A stretch of DNA of 64,000 nt, taken from NCBI GenBank assembly GCA_016271365.2, contig CM057454.1, positions 696,151,501-696,215,500 of the forward strand, written 5' to 3'. Shown in pieces: positions 1 to 11,751 of the stretch (the stretch's first letter is position 1; each line of letters begins with the position of its first letter). The position numbers and the translations under genes are program-made. A model generated the notes under the pieces. That model saw only the letters and a program-made list of their open reading frames with translations, ran no database searches and had not been told where the DNA came from. This DNA is from Neoceratodus forsteri (Eukaryota; Chordata; Ceratodontiformes; Ceratodontidae).

Positions 1-264
1 TGTACTATTCTAACTTAACCTCAAGCATTGGGAGTCAGACACAGGAATCAGAGGCAGAAATAAGAAGATAAAGAGTACAACCTAGACTTGATCTGAAGTG
101 AGGTTATCCACTATGGGATGAACACGCTGGCTGGCTGCTTTCAAAGTCAAGTAAAGTTTCTCTGGCACTGGCTGCTGCTGCTTCATGTGCTCAGCCTTAA
201 AGTGCTCTGTGATCCATTCTAACCAGAAGCAGCATTAATGTGTATGGTACCAGTTTGGGAGTAG

Positions 265-1780
265 GTACATAGAAACATAGACTTTGAGGGCAGATAAGTA
301 CTGCTTGGCCCACCTAGTCTGCCCATTTCCCTACCTACAGGATAAGCTGCAGATCCTATTTAACCAACAGCCTATTTCTTCCTACCCCCCCCCCGAAAAT
401 TGCCTTATGTCTGTCCCATGTATTCTTGAATTCTCCCACAGTTTTAGACCCCATAACCTCCTCAGGAAGGCTGTTCCATGTGTCCACTACCGTCTCTGTG
501 AAAACAATACTTCCTCACATTGCCCCTGAGCCGTCCCCCCCCCATCTTCAAATTGTGTCCCCTTGTTCTTGCACATCTCTTTTTCAGAAAGAAGCTGCCC
601 TCTTGGACTTTATTGATTCCACTGAGGTACTTAACAATTTCTGTCATGTCCCCCCTCTCCCTCTCCCTCCTTTCCTCAGGGGTATACATATTAAGCTCCT
701 TTAGTCTCTCCTCATATGGCTTTTATTGCAGACCTTGCACCATTTTAGTTGCCTTCCTCTGGACTGCCTCCATCCTGTCTACGTCCTTGTGGAGATGGGG
801 TCTCCAGAACTGGATGCAGTACTCCAGATTGGGTCTCACCAACTGTCTGTACAGAGGGATAACAACTTCCTGTTTTCTGCTGGTGATACTTCTTCCTATA
901 CATCCCAGTATCCCATCAGCCCTCCCTACTGCATTCTTATATAGCTTGCTTACCTTAAGGTCATCTGATATGTTTACCCCCAGGTCCCTTTCCATTTTTT
1001 TTGTTGTTACTACCTCCCTCCCATTGTGTAATCTTCCCCTGGGTTTTTGTTTCCCAGATACATTATTTTGCACTTCTTTGCATTGAATCCAAACTGCCAT
1101 ACTTCTGACCATTCCTCCAACGTTGCCAAGTCCCTGCTCATCCTTTCCACGCCTCCTTGTGTATCAACCCTGTTGCAGATCTTTGTGTCATCTGCAAAGA
1201 GGCATACTTTTCCTTCCAGTCCCTTTGCAATGTCACTTATAAAGACATTAAAAAGGACTGGTCCCAGTACTGAACCCTTCGGTACCCCACTAGTAACTGC
1301 TCTTTCTTCAGAGTGGACTCCATTTGCAATTACCTTCTGTGTCCTGTTGTCCAGACAATGTTTTACCCAGGTTACCACCATGTGACCCACTCCCAGGCTG
1401 GTCAATTTGACTTTTAATCAGTTATGTGAGACTGTGTCAAATGCCTTGCTAAAGTCTAGTTAGGCCATGTCCACAGCCCCTCCCTGGTCTACTACTTTGG
1501 TCACCCAGTCAAAGAAATCAATTAGATTCATCTGACATGACCTTCCTGCTGTGAACCCATGCTGCCTTGGGTCCTGTACCCCACTGGCCTCTAGGTACTC
1601 AACAATTCTTTACTTCAGAAGTGATTCCATCACTTTCCCTACCACAGAGGTCAAACTGACAGGTCTGTAGTTTCCTGCCTCTGTCTTGCTCCCACTTTTG
1701 TGAAGGGGAATCACATCCACCTTCCTCCAGTCCTCAGGTACCACACCATCCTCCCATGATTTGTTAAAAAGGGTAGTCAG
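265..1780 (-). mobile_element. CR1-type LINE copy A, 5'-truncated
   Basis: The 3' end lies at about 265, where the minus strand ends in the TTTCTATG-type octamer also found at the ends of the other CR1 copies here. Sequence homologous to copy B continues up to about 1780 and then stops abruptly, so the copy begins just after the GPDG region of the reverse transcriptase and lacks the endonuclease and ORF1. This is the usual 5' truncation left by target-primed reverse transcription. No clear target-site duplication was seen. Confidence 0.85.
430..1780 (-). pseudogene. CR1 reverse transcriptase remnant (copy A)
   Basis: Read on the minus strand, the frames encode the RT palm and C-terminal region of a CR1 ORF2 protein. 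Visible landmarks are SGVPKGSVLGPVLFN, the catalytic FADD box (LFADDTKIC) and the C-terminal stretch with ERDLGV, LVRPNLEYC and QFWRPHL. The protein is split over at least three frames (about 1405-1010, 1112-723 and 689-462), so it is frameshifted. A TAA at 1462-1460 falls inside RT motif A in place of the Tyr codon before LDFSKAFD, as in copies B and C. The FADD residues are intact, but the frame cannot make a full RT. Confidence 0.85.
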
Positions 1781-2585
1781 TATGGGATGCTGGGAGCCAA
1801 CTGGGGTGATGGGGGATTAAGCATAGAAGAGAATGCTGTCCTACTCTTCTGGTGATTGAGGGAGGAAGGGAGGGTTGCAAACTCCACCATGATACTGCTA
1901 GCTTGGTAACTACAGGTAGAGTTGCAGCTGGAGCTGATTAAGAGAGGGAGAACATTGCCTGGCTTTGACAGTGCTAGCAGATATTGAGTGCATGCCTCAG
2001 AGCCCTGCCAACATGTCCTGAGGAGTGGAAAAACACCTAGAGGGGAAAACACTGGTTTCACACAGTAGGATTGTGACTGCCCTACTGCCTTTCTGTATAG
2101 TAGGACCTGCAGAGGGAGACCTTCCAAACTCCCTAAGGGACCACCACAGTGAGAAGAGTGGTCCATGGACCCCTTGGAAGTTGGTGCACATGAAAGAGAA
2201 GGCAGTGACAGGTTTGGGACGTGGCCAGGCAGTGAAAGTTGCTTCAGAGACAGGGGATAATGAACATAATGAAAAAGACCTGTGGATGTGAATTGTTCAC
2301 TCTCAACATCACCTATTAAACCTTCCACCACCCCTAGCCTGCATCTCAGCATGCTGTCCTCCCCCTTCACCACTATGTGCAATGTTCCTTAGATATGCAA
2401 CTTGTAATTAAATACATATTTCACAGGTATGATATATTTAATTGTATGTTATGTTACAAATGTGACTGAATGATTATGATATTTTTTAACTGTCTTGTTA
2501 CAAATGTAATTGAATGTTTAATTTCTTGTATGTTTTAAATGTTAAACTGTATGTCTAATTCTTCATCTAATAGTAGGTAAAGGGG
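1781..2585. other. No recognisable gene between CR1 copies A and B
   Basis: About 800 bp without a recognised gene or repeat family. The minus strand has an open frame of about 200 codons (2382-1777) that matches nothing I know, is not supported by composition and runs into copy A, so I treat it as chance. Near 2450-2520 a phrase around GTTACAAATGT occurs twice about 60 bp apart, a weak local duplication. Confidence 0.5.
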
Positions 2586-2610
2586 TAAGACCATCAAGAA
2601 ATGGAGAATA

Positions 2611-3442
2611 ATGAGTACCAATGCCCGTAGTCTGGGCAACAAGCCCTCTGAACTGGTGGCATTGATGGAAAAGGGATGCCTGGATATCGTAGCAGTCACA
2701 GAAACATGGTACACAGAGAACCATGACTGGGATGTTAACATACCAGGGTACACAACTGACAGGAGAGACAGGGAGGGCAGAAGAGGGGGGAGTAGCTCTC
2801 TATGTAAGGGAAGGGATAAAAGCAACCGAACAAAAGAGTAAACAGGGAGGAGAGAAGGCACTGTGGGTCACCTTAGAGACTGGAAATGGCACCACAATCT
2901 GCACAGGGGTTGTATATAGACCCCCATGTCAGGGGGAGGGAGTGGACAAAGATATGATAGAAAGCATACATAGGATGGCAGAGAAAGGGGAGATACTGTT
3001 GATGGGGGACCTTAATATGCCAGATATTAACTGGAACACCTTTGTGACAACCACATCCAAAAGCAGGGCCATTCTTGATGCCCTTCAGGTGGCATGCCTC
3101 AGACAGCTAGTTTCTGAACCTACTCGAGAGGGAGCAATCTTAGACCTCATATTCTCAAATGGGGACAGTGAGAGGATCTCAGATCTAGAAGTGAGCAGCC
3201 ATTTGGGAACAAGTGAGCACCAAACAGTGTGGTTCATGATAAACTCAGCTACAGAGTCAAGCCATACAAAAGTGAGGGTTCTGGACTTCAGGAGGGCTGA
3301 CTTTGGCAAGATGGGAGAGTGCCTTAGAAATGCACTAGCAAACAGGCTAGAAGAAGGGTTGGAGCAACAATGGAAAAATTTCAAAACTGCCATCACAGAG
3401 GCAACAAGCCTTTGCGTGAAGCAAATAAACAAATCAAAATGA
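2611..3442 (+). pseudogene. CR1 ORF2 apurinic-like endonuclease domain (copy B)
   Basis: The product would nick target DNA to prime reverse transcription. The N-terminus reads MSTNARSLGNK, then VAVTETWY, the GDLN box (LLMGDLNMPDINW at about 3000), LDLIFSNGD, and a SEHQ box where the family has the catalytic SDH, so the Asp appears lost. A frameshift near 2780-2840 moves the frame, and it terminates at 3440-3442 after a Lys/Asn-rich linker. The linker and the domain order match CR1-clade ORF2 proteins. It is inactive as it stands. Confidence 0.85.
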
Positions 3443-3859
3443 AAGAAAAAGCCACTATGGTTCTCAAAAGAGGTGGTGGTGAAGGTTAGGGAGAAAAGAT
3501 AGCATTTAGGAAGTATAAGAAAACACAGAAGGAGCAGGACAGAGAACTCTACCAGTTAAGGCAGAAGGAAGCAGGAGGGTAGTCAAAATAGCAAAGGCAC
3601 AAACTGAGGAAAAGATAGCTAACTCAGTTAAGAAGGAAATAAAACCTTTTATAGGTATATCAGGGAGCGAGAAATACAAAGGAGGGATAGTGAGGTGAAT
3701 AGAATGGTTGGTGGGTGGGCAGAGGTGACAGTGAAAAAGCAGGGATACTGAATGAATACTTCTGTTCAGTATACACAAAAGAGGAAGTGAGAGGTGCCTA
3801 ATCCAATTAACAGAAGCACTCTGGGGGGGGGGGTTCGATCTCAGTCCTTTCACAGAAGA

Positions 3860-5182
3860 AGGGGTTCTGAAAGAACTCCTAAAACTGAAGGTGGACAAAG
3901 CAATGGGGCCAGATGGAATTCACCCCAGAATTCTAAAAGAATTAAGTAGAGAACTAGTAACACCACTGACTACCCTTTTTAACAGATCATGGGAGGATGG
4001 TGTGGTACCTGAGGACTGGAAGAAGGCAGATGTGATTCCCCTTCACAAAAGTGGGACCAAGACAGAGGCAGGAAACTACAGATCTGTCAGTTTGACCTCT
4101 GTGGTAGGGAAAGTGATGGAATCACTTCTGAAGGAAAGAATTGTTGAGTACCTAGAGGCCAGTGGGGCACAGGACCCAAGGCAGCATGGGTTCACAGCGG
4201 AAGGTCATGTCAGATGAATCTAATTGATTTCTTTGACTGGGTGACCAAAGTAGTAGACCAGGGAGGGGCTGTGGACATGGCCTAACTAGACTTTAGCAAG
4301 GCATTTGACACAGTCCACAGAAGATTAGTAGTCAAATTAGTCAGTCTGGGAGGGTCCCAGGGTGGTAGCCTGGGTAAAACATTGGCTGAACAACAGGACA
4401 CAGAAGGTAATTGTAAATGGAGTCCACTCTGAAGAAAGAGGGGTTACAGTGGGGTACCGCACAGGGTTCAGTACTAGGTCCAGTCCTTTTAATGTCTTTA
4501 TAAGGACATTGCAGAGGGACTGAAGGAAAGTATGCCTCTTTGCAGATGACACAAAGATCTGCAACAGGGTTGATACACAAGGAGGCATGGAAAGGATGAG
4601 AAGGGACTTGGCAAGGTTGGAGGAATGGTCAGAAGTATGGCAGCTTGGATTCATTGCAAAGAAGTGCAAAGTAATGCACCTGGGAAACAAAAACCCAGGG
4701 GAAGATTACACAATGGGGGGGAGGTAATAACAACAACAAAAATGGAAAGGGACCTGGGGGTAATCATATCAGATGACCTTAAGGTTGCCAAGCAATGTGA
4801 GAAGGTGGTAGGGAGGGCTGGGGGGATACTGGGAAATATAGGGAGAGGTATCTCCAGCAGAAAACAGGAAGTTGTTATCCCCCTGTACAGACAGTTGGTT
4901 AGACCCGATCTGGAGTACTGCGTCCAGTTCTGGAGACCCCTTCTCCGCAAGGACATAGACAGGATGGAGGCAGTTCAGATGATGGCAACTAAAATGGTGC
5001 AGGGTCTGCAAGAGAAGCCATACGAGGAGAGACTAAAGGCGCTTAATATGTATACCCTTGAGGAAAGGAGGGAGAGGGGGGACATGATAGAAATGTTTAA
5101 GTACCTCGTGGAATCAACAAAGTCGAAGAGGGTAGCATCTTTCAGAAAAAGAGAGGTGCAAGAACAAGGGGACACAATCTGA
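3860..5182 (+). pseudogene. CR1 ORF2 reverse transcriptase and C-terminal domain (copy B)
   Basis: Landmarks in order are KAMGPDGIHPRIL (about 3897), the motif around NYRSVSLTSV (4073), RT motif A (LDFSKAFDT near 4286) preceded by an in-frame TAA at 4283-4285, the catalytic FADD at 4539-4550, and the C-terminal ERDLGV, SRKQEVVIPLY and LEYCVQFWRP. The frame changes at least at about 4217, between 4340 and 4500, and near 4625. The TAA is shared with copies A and C. Assignment to the CR1 clade rests on this motif set and on the octamer-type 3' end. Confidence 0.88.
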
Positions 5183-6526
5183 AGATAGAGGGGGGACGGC
5201 TCAGGGGCAATGTGAGGAAGTATTTTTTCACAGAGAGGGTGGTCGACTCATGGAACAGCCTTCCTGAGGAGGTTGTGGGGTCTAAAACTGTAGGAGAATT
5301 CAAGAATGCATGGGACAGACATAAGGCAATTTTTGTGGGGGGTAGGAAGAAATAGACTGTTGGTTAAGTAGGATCTGCAGCTTATCCTCTAGGTAGAGAA
5401 ATGGACAGACTAGGTGGGCCAAGCGTCCCTTATCTGCCCTCAAAGTCTATGTTTCTATGTTACCCCCCCGTCACTACAGGAGACGAGCAACTTGTTGTTC
5501 AGAGTGCCTTTCTATGAAACATTTCAATAAATAAATAAATAAATATATAAAATATGTCAGCATATGCCAATCTTTGTGAACATGATTTAAAATAACTCTA
5601 CTAGATGTTAACATTTAAAATATCTTAATTAGTTAAAAGCTTATAATTGTGCCTTTAGAAGATTTCAGATGTTATTAAGACATGCCATTTAGGTGGCTCA
5701 TCATAATGTTCTTTTCAGCTTAACAAGTTTGGGAACTTCGGTAGAATTCACATCCTGTATCCAGCTGTCAGTTCTTGTCTCATTTTGCAGCTAAGAAATA
5801 GCAGCCACTGGTCTTAGTGCTTAAAACAGTGACTATTTTCTGTACATACTGTGGTTCTCTTGACGTCTGAATGTCATGAAATAAATGTGTCTATGGAGAT
5901 TGGACATCTACACTTGTTCACACAGCAATATTTGATGGCACACAGCAGACAAAGTTCATTTTATTTATTACTTAAACAAATTAAAATATAAAAACACAAA
6001 AATAAAATAAAATAAAATGGATACCATTTTATAATTACAGCATTATGAAAATAATTTAATCTAGGCAGAAAACTGTAAATTCTTGAAAATTTCAGGCAGA
6101 TAAAGATGAGAGCCAACCACTGACAACTGAACAATGTTTCATAGATTACAGGGTGACAGGCTATCTTAAGACAGCGGAGGCATTAGACTAATCATTAGCT
6201 AATGAGAAAATGTTACTTAAACAGTATCAAGATGAAAAGCGTGGGTCTGTATACCTACATTCCATCAATGACTAACAGACAGAATAAAAAAAAAATGAAC
6301 CCGAAGACCTCTGCCTGAAAAAACATTTTATGGCACCAAGTTCAAAACCCCATTGAACTGCATACCTGAATCTTCAGTTTGCAGTCCAGCTTTGAAGCAT
6401 GAAGACATGTCTGCAGTCAGGAGAGAATTACTGCATTGGACTCCCAATGGATAAGTAAGGGCTTTGGGGGTGGGGTGGTGGATGCTCAGTGGGAGAGTCG
6501 AGTGGGGGAACAGCCACAAAAGACGT

Positions 6527-6780
6527 CGATGGACTTTTTAATTTTTTTACAGGTGAAAAAAAAGAGTAAAAGACATGGACAATCCCCCATTGCGACATTG
6601 AGAATTGGGCACCCCCAGTGTCACAGTAATGTGGAGCAAGATATCGATGGACTCTTTTTTTTCACAGGTGAAAAAATAATAATAAAAGACTGATGATCCC
6701 TGATCCTGAAACTGGGGAACTGGGCACCCTCAGTGTCAGAAAATAAAATGTTGATCCCCGATCATGACACTGGGGGATTG
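6527..6780. repeat. Imperfect ~118-bp tandem duplication
   Basis: The phrase CGATGGACT followed by a T-run, ACAGGTGAAAAAA and AAAAGAC starts at 6527 and again at 6645, a period of 118 bp. Each unit also holds a GGGCACCC...CAGTGTCA segment. A third, partial unit (AAAATAAAATGTTGATCCCCGATCATG...) follows at about 6740. No known family was recognised. Confidence 0.7.
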
Positions 6781-6994
6781 GTGGGGGCAGGAGTGTAGAC
6801 AGGAATTTTAAATGTACTCAAAAGTTGATGGCACTGTTGTCCCCCCCTCACCATTGTTGCTCCTCCTCCACCCACATGTAAAAACCAAGCAAAATATGTG
6901 TTGCCTGGCCATACAGACATACCCCCCCCCAGTTTCTGTCAACAATGTGTAGTGAGCCAATACATGTACCTAACAGATTCACAAAATGTTATCT

Positions 6995-7038
<44 letters not shown>
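6995..7038. repeat. CG/CA dinucleotide microsatellite
   Basis: A short CACGCGCGCG segment runs directly into an uninterrupted CA repeat of about 16 units. It is a simple microsatellite and probably polymorphic in length. Confidence 0.95.
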
Positions 7039-7041
<3 letters not shown>

Positions 7042-7393
7042 GCAGAAGTTGCCATAGCCTCTAAGTTTAGCACCACACATCAATCACCACCATACTTTCT
7101 CCCAAGATTATTCTATTTTTCTTTTTATTGAAACATAGACTTTGATAGCAGATAAGGACCACGTGGCCAACCTAGTTTTCCCATTTCCATACCTACTGTA
7201 TAAACTTCAGATCCTAGTTAACCAACAGCCTACTTCTTCCTACCCCACCACCAGAATTGCCTTATATCTGTCCCATGTATTCTTAAATTCCCCCCACTGT
7301 TTTTGACTCCACAATCTCCTCAGGAAGGCCATTCCATGCATTCACCATCCTCTGTCCATGAAAAAAATACCTTCTCACATTGCCCCTGAGCCA

Positions 7394-8780
7394 TCACCCC
7401 ACTATCTTTGAATTGTGTTCCCTTGTTCTTGCACAGCTCTTTTTCTGAAAGATGCTGCCCTCTTGGACTTTGTTGATTCCCTTGAGGTACTTGAAAGTTT
7501 CTATCATGTCCCCCCTCTCCCTTCTTTCCTCAAGGGTATACATATTAAGCTCCTTTAGTCTCTCTTTGAATGGCTTCTGTTGCAGACCCTGAACTATTTT
7601 AGTTGCCCTCCTCTGGACTGCCTTCATCCTGTCTGTGTCCTTGTGGAGATGGGGTCTCCAGAACTGCACGCAGTACTCCAGATGGGGTCTCACCAACTGT
7701 CTGTACAGAGGGATAACAACTTCCTGTTTTCCACTGGTGATGTCTCTTCCTATACATCCCAGTACCCCACCAGCTATCGTTACTGCCTTCTCACATTGCT
7801 TGCATACATTGAGATAATCTGACATGACTACCCCCAGGTCCCTTTCCATTTTTGTTACTGTTAATACCTCCTACCTCATTGTGAAATCTTCCCTTGGGTT
7901 TTTGTTACCCAGGTGCATTACTTTGCACTTCTTTGCATTGAATCGAAGCTGCCATACTTTTGACCATTCCTCTGACCTTGCCAAGTCCCTTCTCATCCTT
8001 TCTACTCCCCCTTGTGTATCAACCCTGTTGCAGATCTTTGTGTCATCTGCAAAGAGACATACTTTTCCTTCCAGTCCATCTGCAATGTCACTTATGAAGA
8101 CATTAAAAAGGACCAGACCCAGTACTGAACCCTGCGGTACCCCACTAGTATCCCTCCTTTCTTTGGAGTGTACTCTGTTTACTATTACCCTCTGTGTCCT
8201 GTTGTACAACCAATTTTTTTTCTCAGGCTGCCACCCTGGGACCCACTTCCAGGCTGGCTAACGTGTTTATTAATCTTTTGCATGGGACTGTGTCAAATGC
8301 CTTGCTAAGGTCTAGTTAGGCCATATCCACAGCCCCTCCCTAGTCTACTACTTTGGTCACCCAGTCAAAGAAATCTATTAGATTCATCTGACATGACCTT
8401 CCCACTGTGAATCCATGCTGCCTAGAGTCCTGTGCCCTGATGGGCTATAGGTACTCAACAATTCTTTCTTTCAGAAGTGATTCTGTCATTTTCCCTACCA
8501 CAGAAGTCAAGCTAACAGGTCTCTAGTTTCCTGCCTTTGCTTTGCTCCCACTTTTGTGAAGGAGAATCACATCCATCCTCCTCCTCCAGTGCATAGGTAC
8601 CACACAATCCTCCCATTATTTGTTAAAAAGGGTAGTCACTAGTGTCACTAGTTCTTCTCTTAGTTCTTTTAGAATTCTGAAGTGAATCCTATCAGGCCCC
8701 AGTGCTTTGTCCACCTTCAGTTTTAGGAGTTCTTTCAGAACCCTTTCTTCTGTGAAAGGACTGGTATCAGCCCCCCGCCA
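7394..8780 (-). pseudogene. CR1 reverse transcriptase remnant (copy C)
   Basis: On the minus strand the palm includes TSGVPQGSVLGLVLFN and LFADDTKICNRVD (within 8209-7871), followed by the C-terminal region ERDLGVVMSD, LVRPHLEYC and RGDMIETFKYL (7849-7394) in another frame. A TAA at 8318-8316 sits in motif A in place of the usual Tyr codon, as in copies A and B. The upstream fingers region (near 8700) is recognisable as the reverse complement of the GPD and FTEE segments but is broken. Confidence 0.85.
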
Positions 8781-8917
8781 TCCAGAGTGATTCTATTGAT
8801 TGGATTAGGTACCTCTCCATCCTCTTCTTTTGTGAATACTGAGCAGAAGTATTCGTTCAGTATCCCTGCTTTTTTACTGTCTCTCTCTGCCCATCCACCC
8901 TCCCTCCCTCTCCTTTA

Positions 8918-8999
8918 TTAATCCTTTGGGCTGCTGACAGAATTAGAACATATAGGAATTTGGGACTGATATATCAGTCCATGGCCCTGCAAGAGTTAA
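8918..8999. mobile_element. Small TTAA-flanked foldback (piggyBac-like MITE)
   Basis: This 82-bp segment is absent from copies B and D at the same place. It is bounded by TTAA on both sides. Its ends are imperfectly inverted (TCCTTTGGGC against CTCTTGCAGGGC), and it holds an 18-bp perfect palindrome GGACTGATATATCAGTCC. TTAA duplication is typical of piggyBac-type transposons. At this size it can only be non-autonomous. Confidence 0.65.
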
Positions 9000-9005
9000 G
9001 CATCA

Positions 9006-10084
9006 CTATCCATCCCTTGGTCTTTGTTTGCTCCCTAATGTACCTATAAAAGGTTTATTCCCCTTTTTAATCAAGTTGGCTATCTTTTCCTTGGTTTGGG
9101 CCTTTGCTATTCTGACTGCCTTCCCCACTTCCTTCTGCTTTGACTGGTACAATTCTCTGTTCTGCTCCTTCTGTGTTTTCTTATACTTTCTGAATGCTGT
9201 CTTTTTCTCCCCAATCTTCTCCACCACCTCTTTTGTGAATGAAAGTGTTTTTTTCTTTAATTTTGATTTGTTTATTTGCTTCACACAAAGGCTTGTTGCC
9301 TCTGTGATGGCTGTTTTGATGTTTCCCCATTGTTCCTCCACCCCTCCTTCTTGCCTGTTTGCTAGTGCACTCTCCCATTTTGACAAAGTCAGCCCTCCTA
9401 AAGTCCAGTACCCTCACTTTTGTATGACTTGATTCTGTGACTGTGTTTATTGTGAACCACACTGCTTGGTGGTCACTTGTTCCCAGATGGCTACCCACTT
9501 CTTGATATGAGATCCTCTCTCTCTGTCCGCAAATGAGAGTACTAGGTCTAGGACTACTCCTTCCCGAGTGGTTTCTAACACTAACTGTCTGAAGCTTGCC
9601 CCATGTAGGGCATCGAGAATGACCCTGCTCTTGAATGTGGCAGTAGCAAAGGTGCTCTAGTTAACATCTGGCAAATCCAGGTCTCCATCAGCAATATCTG
9701 CCCTTTTCATGCCATCCTAAGGATGCCTTCTATCATTTCCTTGTCCATTTCCTCCCCCTGAGATGGAAATCTGTATACATCCTCTATGCAGATTGTGGTG
9801 TCATTTCCAATCTCCAAGGTGATCCACAGTGCCTCCTCTCCTCCCTGTTTACCCTTCAGTTCCATTGCTTTGATTCTTTCCATTACGTAGAGAGCTTCTC
9901 CCCCTTCTTCTTTTCTATTCTTCCTGTCCCTTCTGTAGATTCTGTACCCTGGTATGTTGACATCCCAATCATGGTTCTCTGTGTACCATGTTTCTGTAAC
10001 TGCCACAATATCCAGGGGTCCCTCTTCCATCAAGGACACCAATTCAGGGAGCTTGTTACCTAGGATATGGGCATTGGTACTCAT
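9006..10084 (-). pseudogene. CR1 endonuclease domain and linker (copy C)
   Basis: The minus-strand frame starting at 10084 reads MSTNAHILGNKLPELV, VAVTETWYTENHDW and a YRRDRKNR segment, matching the endonuclease start of copies B and D. A second frame (9498-9181) has the SDHQ box, which keeps the catalytic Ser-Asp-His, and a third (9386-9006) carries the Lys-rich linker with CVKQINKSK and AKAQTKEKIANL. The domain is split over three frames and cannot be functional. Confidence 0.83.
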
Positions 10085-10276
10085 TACCTTCTATGTTTTT
10101 ATGGCCTTACCCCTTTTTGCCCCATCCCTGTCCTTACTGCCTTTGCCCTTTTCTTCATTTTCTCCTGCCCTTCTCCCTGTCGACTTCTCTGTCTTGGTGT
10201 TTACCTTACTAACTACCCTGATTTTCTTTGGGGGGACTAGGATGTCCCTGCCCTTTTTCAGTGCCTCCCCTCTTGG

Positions 10277-10583
10277 CTAGTTTAAATGCTTGCTAATGAA
10301 GCATTTAAACCTATCACCTAGGATCCAAGTTCCCCTCTTGGTCAGATGCAGACCATCATGCCAGTATAGGCCTGCATCCCTCCAGATGGACCCCCAGTTC
10401 CCAATGAAGCCAAAACCCTGAGCTCTGCACCAGTATTTCAACCATTGATTGAATCCCATGGTGTGGAGCAGCCTAGCCTCACCCATGCCGCAGACAGGCA
10501 GCACCTCCGAGAAGGTTACCGTGCATGCTACTTGTCTAAGAACCCTCCTCAACTCCACAAACTCCTTCTGCTCTGCTCTGAGC
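10277..10583 (-). pseudogene. CR1 ORF1 esterase (SGNH) C-terminal fragment (copy C)
   Basis: The minus strand encodes about 100 residues matching the ORF1 protein of copy D: RRVLRQVACTVTFSE, LPVCGMGEAR and the block-V signature WHDGLHLT near the end, followed by GDRFKCFISKHL. An SGNH/GDSL-type esterase in ORF1 is established for CR1 elements. The block-V Asp and His are both kept here, whereas copy D has Tyr in place of the His. The N-terminal half is absent because the copy is 5'-truncated at about 10583. Confidence 0.8.
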
Positions 10584-11389
10584 CCTTTATGCATCAATAA
10601 CAGATGTCTCTGGAGACAAAGTTACATCTTGGGTTAACGTCCAATGACCACTGCAACAATTATGCTAACTCCACACTATAATGACCTTGATAACTGAAAA
10701 GACAATAGCACACTACAGCAATAGCATACTCTCAAAGATGCTTAAGTGTACTTGAATTCAAACCTTGCCAAAAACTCATGTAAAACTAACTGGCAGATAG
10801 ATATACTAGTAGTTCTCTTATATCCAAAGTCAAAAACAGAGCAGAATATGGGCCCTACCACTAACAAGATGTTGCATTCTGGTTCATTATTAAAAAATAC
10901 ATAAATAAACACTTTTACTATTTAAATCTATCCTCACCAAAGGGATGAGTCTGGCTTCCCAAGTCCAAATACTGATTTCACTTACTCTTCAAATTTATAT
11001 TAAGCAAATAATGTCACTGCAATGTTTTTCATAAGTGACAAGACTACCAAACTCCATTTCTTATACCCAGGCATCTTTTCAGCAAGCGGAAACCCTTCCC
11101 CTGCCACCCAGCAATCAAATAACACAAAAAGGCATAAAAGGCACTAACATAGAAACTGCATACTTTATTAATGAGCACAATTAAGTGTCACAATGCATGA
11201 CATAGTTGAATCAGGCTTATACTCACATACAAAATAATCCACAATGCTTTTCTGCAGTGAGCTTTGAAGTTAATAATTTAAAAGAGCAACATATGTGTAC
11301 CCCTGAGCATATTAGAGAACCAATCTAATTCAATTGCAAATGTATTGTTGCATTAAATACATACAACTATTTTGGGGGGCTCAGAGTGT
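10584..11389. other. Gene-free stretch
   Basis: About 800 bp between CR1 copy C and the L1 remnant. I see no coding frame, tandem repeat or terminal inverted repeat. The last 200 bp before 11390 may be the L1 3' UTR because the L1 stop codon lies at 11403-11401 on the minus strand. Confidence 0.5.
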
Positions 11390-11597
11390 GGGTGCCTCAA
11401 TCATTGTTTATACTCTTGAAGCTGTTGCTCTTCATCTTTGCCAAGTAATATAATTTGTTATTAATTTCTGAGATGAAAGGTTTCCAAATGTCCTCAAATT
11501 TATTGTAATCATCCATTATATACAATGCTCATTCAATTTTACTATAATTCAGCATTGGTCTTACCCACTCCTTAAGTCTGGGGTTTTTTAATCTTTT
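11390..11597 (-). pseudogene. L1 ORF2 C-terminal end (segment 1 of a split L1)
   Basis: On the minus strand from about 11590 the frame reads LKNPRLKEW, then DDYNKFEDIWKPFISEINN, to a TGA at 11403-11401. This is the pattern of the extreme C-terminus of L1-type ORF2 proteins. One internal TGA (about 11531) is present. The upstream continuation is found on the far side of the Penelope-like element at 18020 onward, so this is one L1 split by a 6.4-kb insertion. Confidence 0.75.
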
Positions 11598-11751
11598 TTA
11601 CACACATAGGAGGCAGCACAAGGACGGAGGTGCTACAGAGCAAAAATGAAGACTTGCTAAACAGGAAGCTCTGGCACTCACTGCCTCTAAATTAAAAGTG
11701 AACACTTGGCTATAAACATAAAAAACTTTATTGGAAGCAATAAAATTTCAT

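Larger units (their letters stand above)
2588..5462 (+). mobile_element. CR1-type LINE copy B (endonuclease plus RT)
   Basis: A 2.9-kb plus-strand copy starting just before the ORF2 start context (ATGAGTACCAATG at 2611) and ending at about 5461 in TCTATGTTTCTATG. It carries the APE endonuclease, RT and C-terminal regions but no ORF1. It supplies the fullest local reference for the ORF2 3' half, against which the other copies were compared. Several stops and frameshifts show it is dead. Confidence 0.88.
5463..7130. other. Gene-free AT-rich stretch with small repeats
   Basis: No protein-coding or RNA gene was recognised. The stretch contains a short AAATA run (5520-5545), an A-rich AAAATAAAATA tract near 5996-6017, an imperfect tandem duplication (6527 onward) and a CA microsatellite. 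It ends where CR1 copy C begins. Confidence 0.6.
7131..10583 (-). mobile_element. CR1-type LINE copy C (ORF1 tail, endonuclease, RT)
   Basis: The longest minus-strand CR1 copy. Its 3' end is at 7131 (minus strand ends in TCTATGTTTC). Going toward higher coordinates it shows the RT C-terminus, RT core, Lys-rich linker, endonuclease, the ORF1-ORF2 spacer, and the C-terminal half of the ORF1 esterase up to about 10583, where homology with copy D ends. An 82-bp TTAA-flanked foldback interrupts it at 8918-8999. Copies C and D together give almost the whole element. Confidence 0.87.

Noticed and set aside
1777..2382. 201-codon minus-strand open frame
   Set aside because: No recognisable domain; it overlaps the truncation point of CR1 copy A and has Leu/Ser-rich composition typical of antisense frames.
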